Assembly: GCF_003144325.1 (NCBI RefSeq)
Contig: NZ_PENS01000002.1
Coordinates: forward strand, 271,126-335,125
Source of the DNA: Proteus terrae
GTDB lineage: Bacteria > Pseudomonadota > Gammaproteobacteria > Enterobacterales > Enterobacteriaceae
Direction: 5' to 3'
Length of the DNA stretch: 64,000 bases
Shown: piece by piece, positions 63,937 to 64,000 of the stretch
How positions within the stretch are numbered: position 1 is the stretch's first letter
How the letters are laid out: every line of letters begins with the position of its first letter
Program-made: the position numbers and the translations under genes
The notes under the pieces: generated by a model
What the model was told of the DNA's origin: nothing
Databases searched by the model: none
The model's input: only the letters and a program-made list of their open reading frames with translations

Positions 63937-63955
63937 CCACCTGCTTTGCAGGTGG
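63937..63955. repeat. perfect hairpin near the right edge
   Basis: CCACCTGC and GCAGGTGG flank a TTT loop. The neighbouring ACATAAAA and GCGTTCAAGG flanks suggest a REP-like unit or the end of an IS200/IS605-type element continuing beyond the window; no transposase is visible. Confidence 0.45.
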
Positions 63956-64000
63956 CGTTCAAGGGTTATACCAAGAAAAACACCTTTCCGTTACGATATA

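Overview
The window is a chromosomal stretch of a Gammaproteobacterium of order Enterobacterales, almost certainly genus Proteus and probably an indole-positive species of the P. vulgaris group. The reasons are: an intact hpmB-hpmA haemolysin pair with the lengths known for Proteus (561 and 1577 aa), a complete tnaC-tnaA-tnaB tryptophanase operon close to the one described in P. vulgaris, AT-rich base composition, and enterobacterial order of the leu, dcw, sec and pdh blocks. The species call is inference from gene content.

Layout. 1-2150: the 3' end of speB, an acetoin/butanediol dehydrogenase gene (budC) and, convergent to it, mutH. 2152-2774: a gene-free stretch beside mutH with consensus DnaA boxes, matching the position of E. 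coli DARS2. 2775-4640: sgrR and the divergent small RNA SgrS, here short and apparently without sgrT. 4665-9643: the leuLABCD operon on the minus strand with its leader peptide, attenuator and promoter, followed by leuO. 11758-14794: a long-chain acyl-CoA synthetase where E. coli has ilvIH, then cra. 15390-31720: the dcw division and cell-wall cluster (mraZ to ftsZ) with its mra promoter and MraZ boxes; ddlB is missing and a 118-codon ORF of unknown function sits exactly in its slot. 31819-36666: lpxC, a convergent DciA-like gene, secM and secA.

36761-50326 is accessory DNA between secA and mutT, which are neighbours in E. coli: cueR and copA (copper sensing and efflux), hpmA/hpmB (two-partner secreted haemolysin) and the tna operon (tryptophan uptake and breakdown to indole). 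50433-55598 returns to the conserved backbone: mutT, yacG-zapD-coaE and the hofC-hofB-ppdD type IV pilus cluster. 55810-63777: ampD, pdhR and the pyruvate dehydrogenase operon aceE-aceF-lpd, with a perfect PdhR operator.

Compared with the E. coli order, setA, ilvIH, ddlB, guaC, nadC, ampE and aroP are absent from their usual places. Absence of nadC fits the classical nicotinate requirement of Proteus. Regulatory elements that can be read directly include the leu promoter, leader and attenuator, the mra promoter with MraZ repeats, the copA promoter with a 19-bp MerR-type spacer, the tnaC leader with a CRP site, the SecM arrest motif, the PdhR box and many intrinsic terminators. I saw no tRNA, rRNA, CRISPR array or complete insertion sequence.
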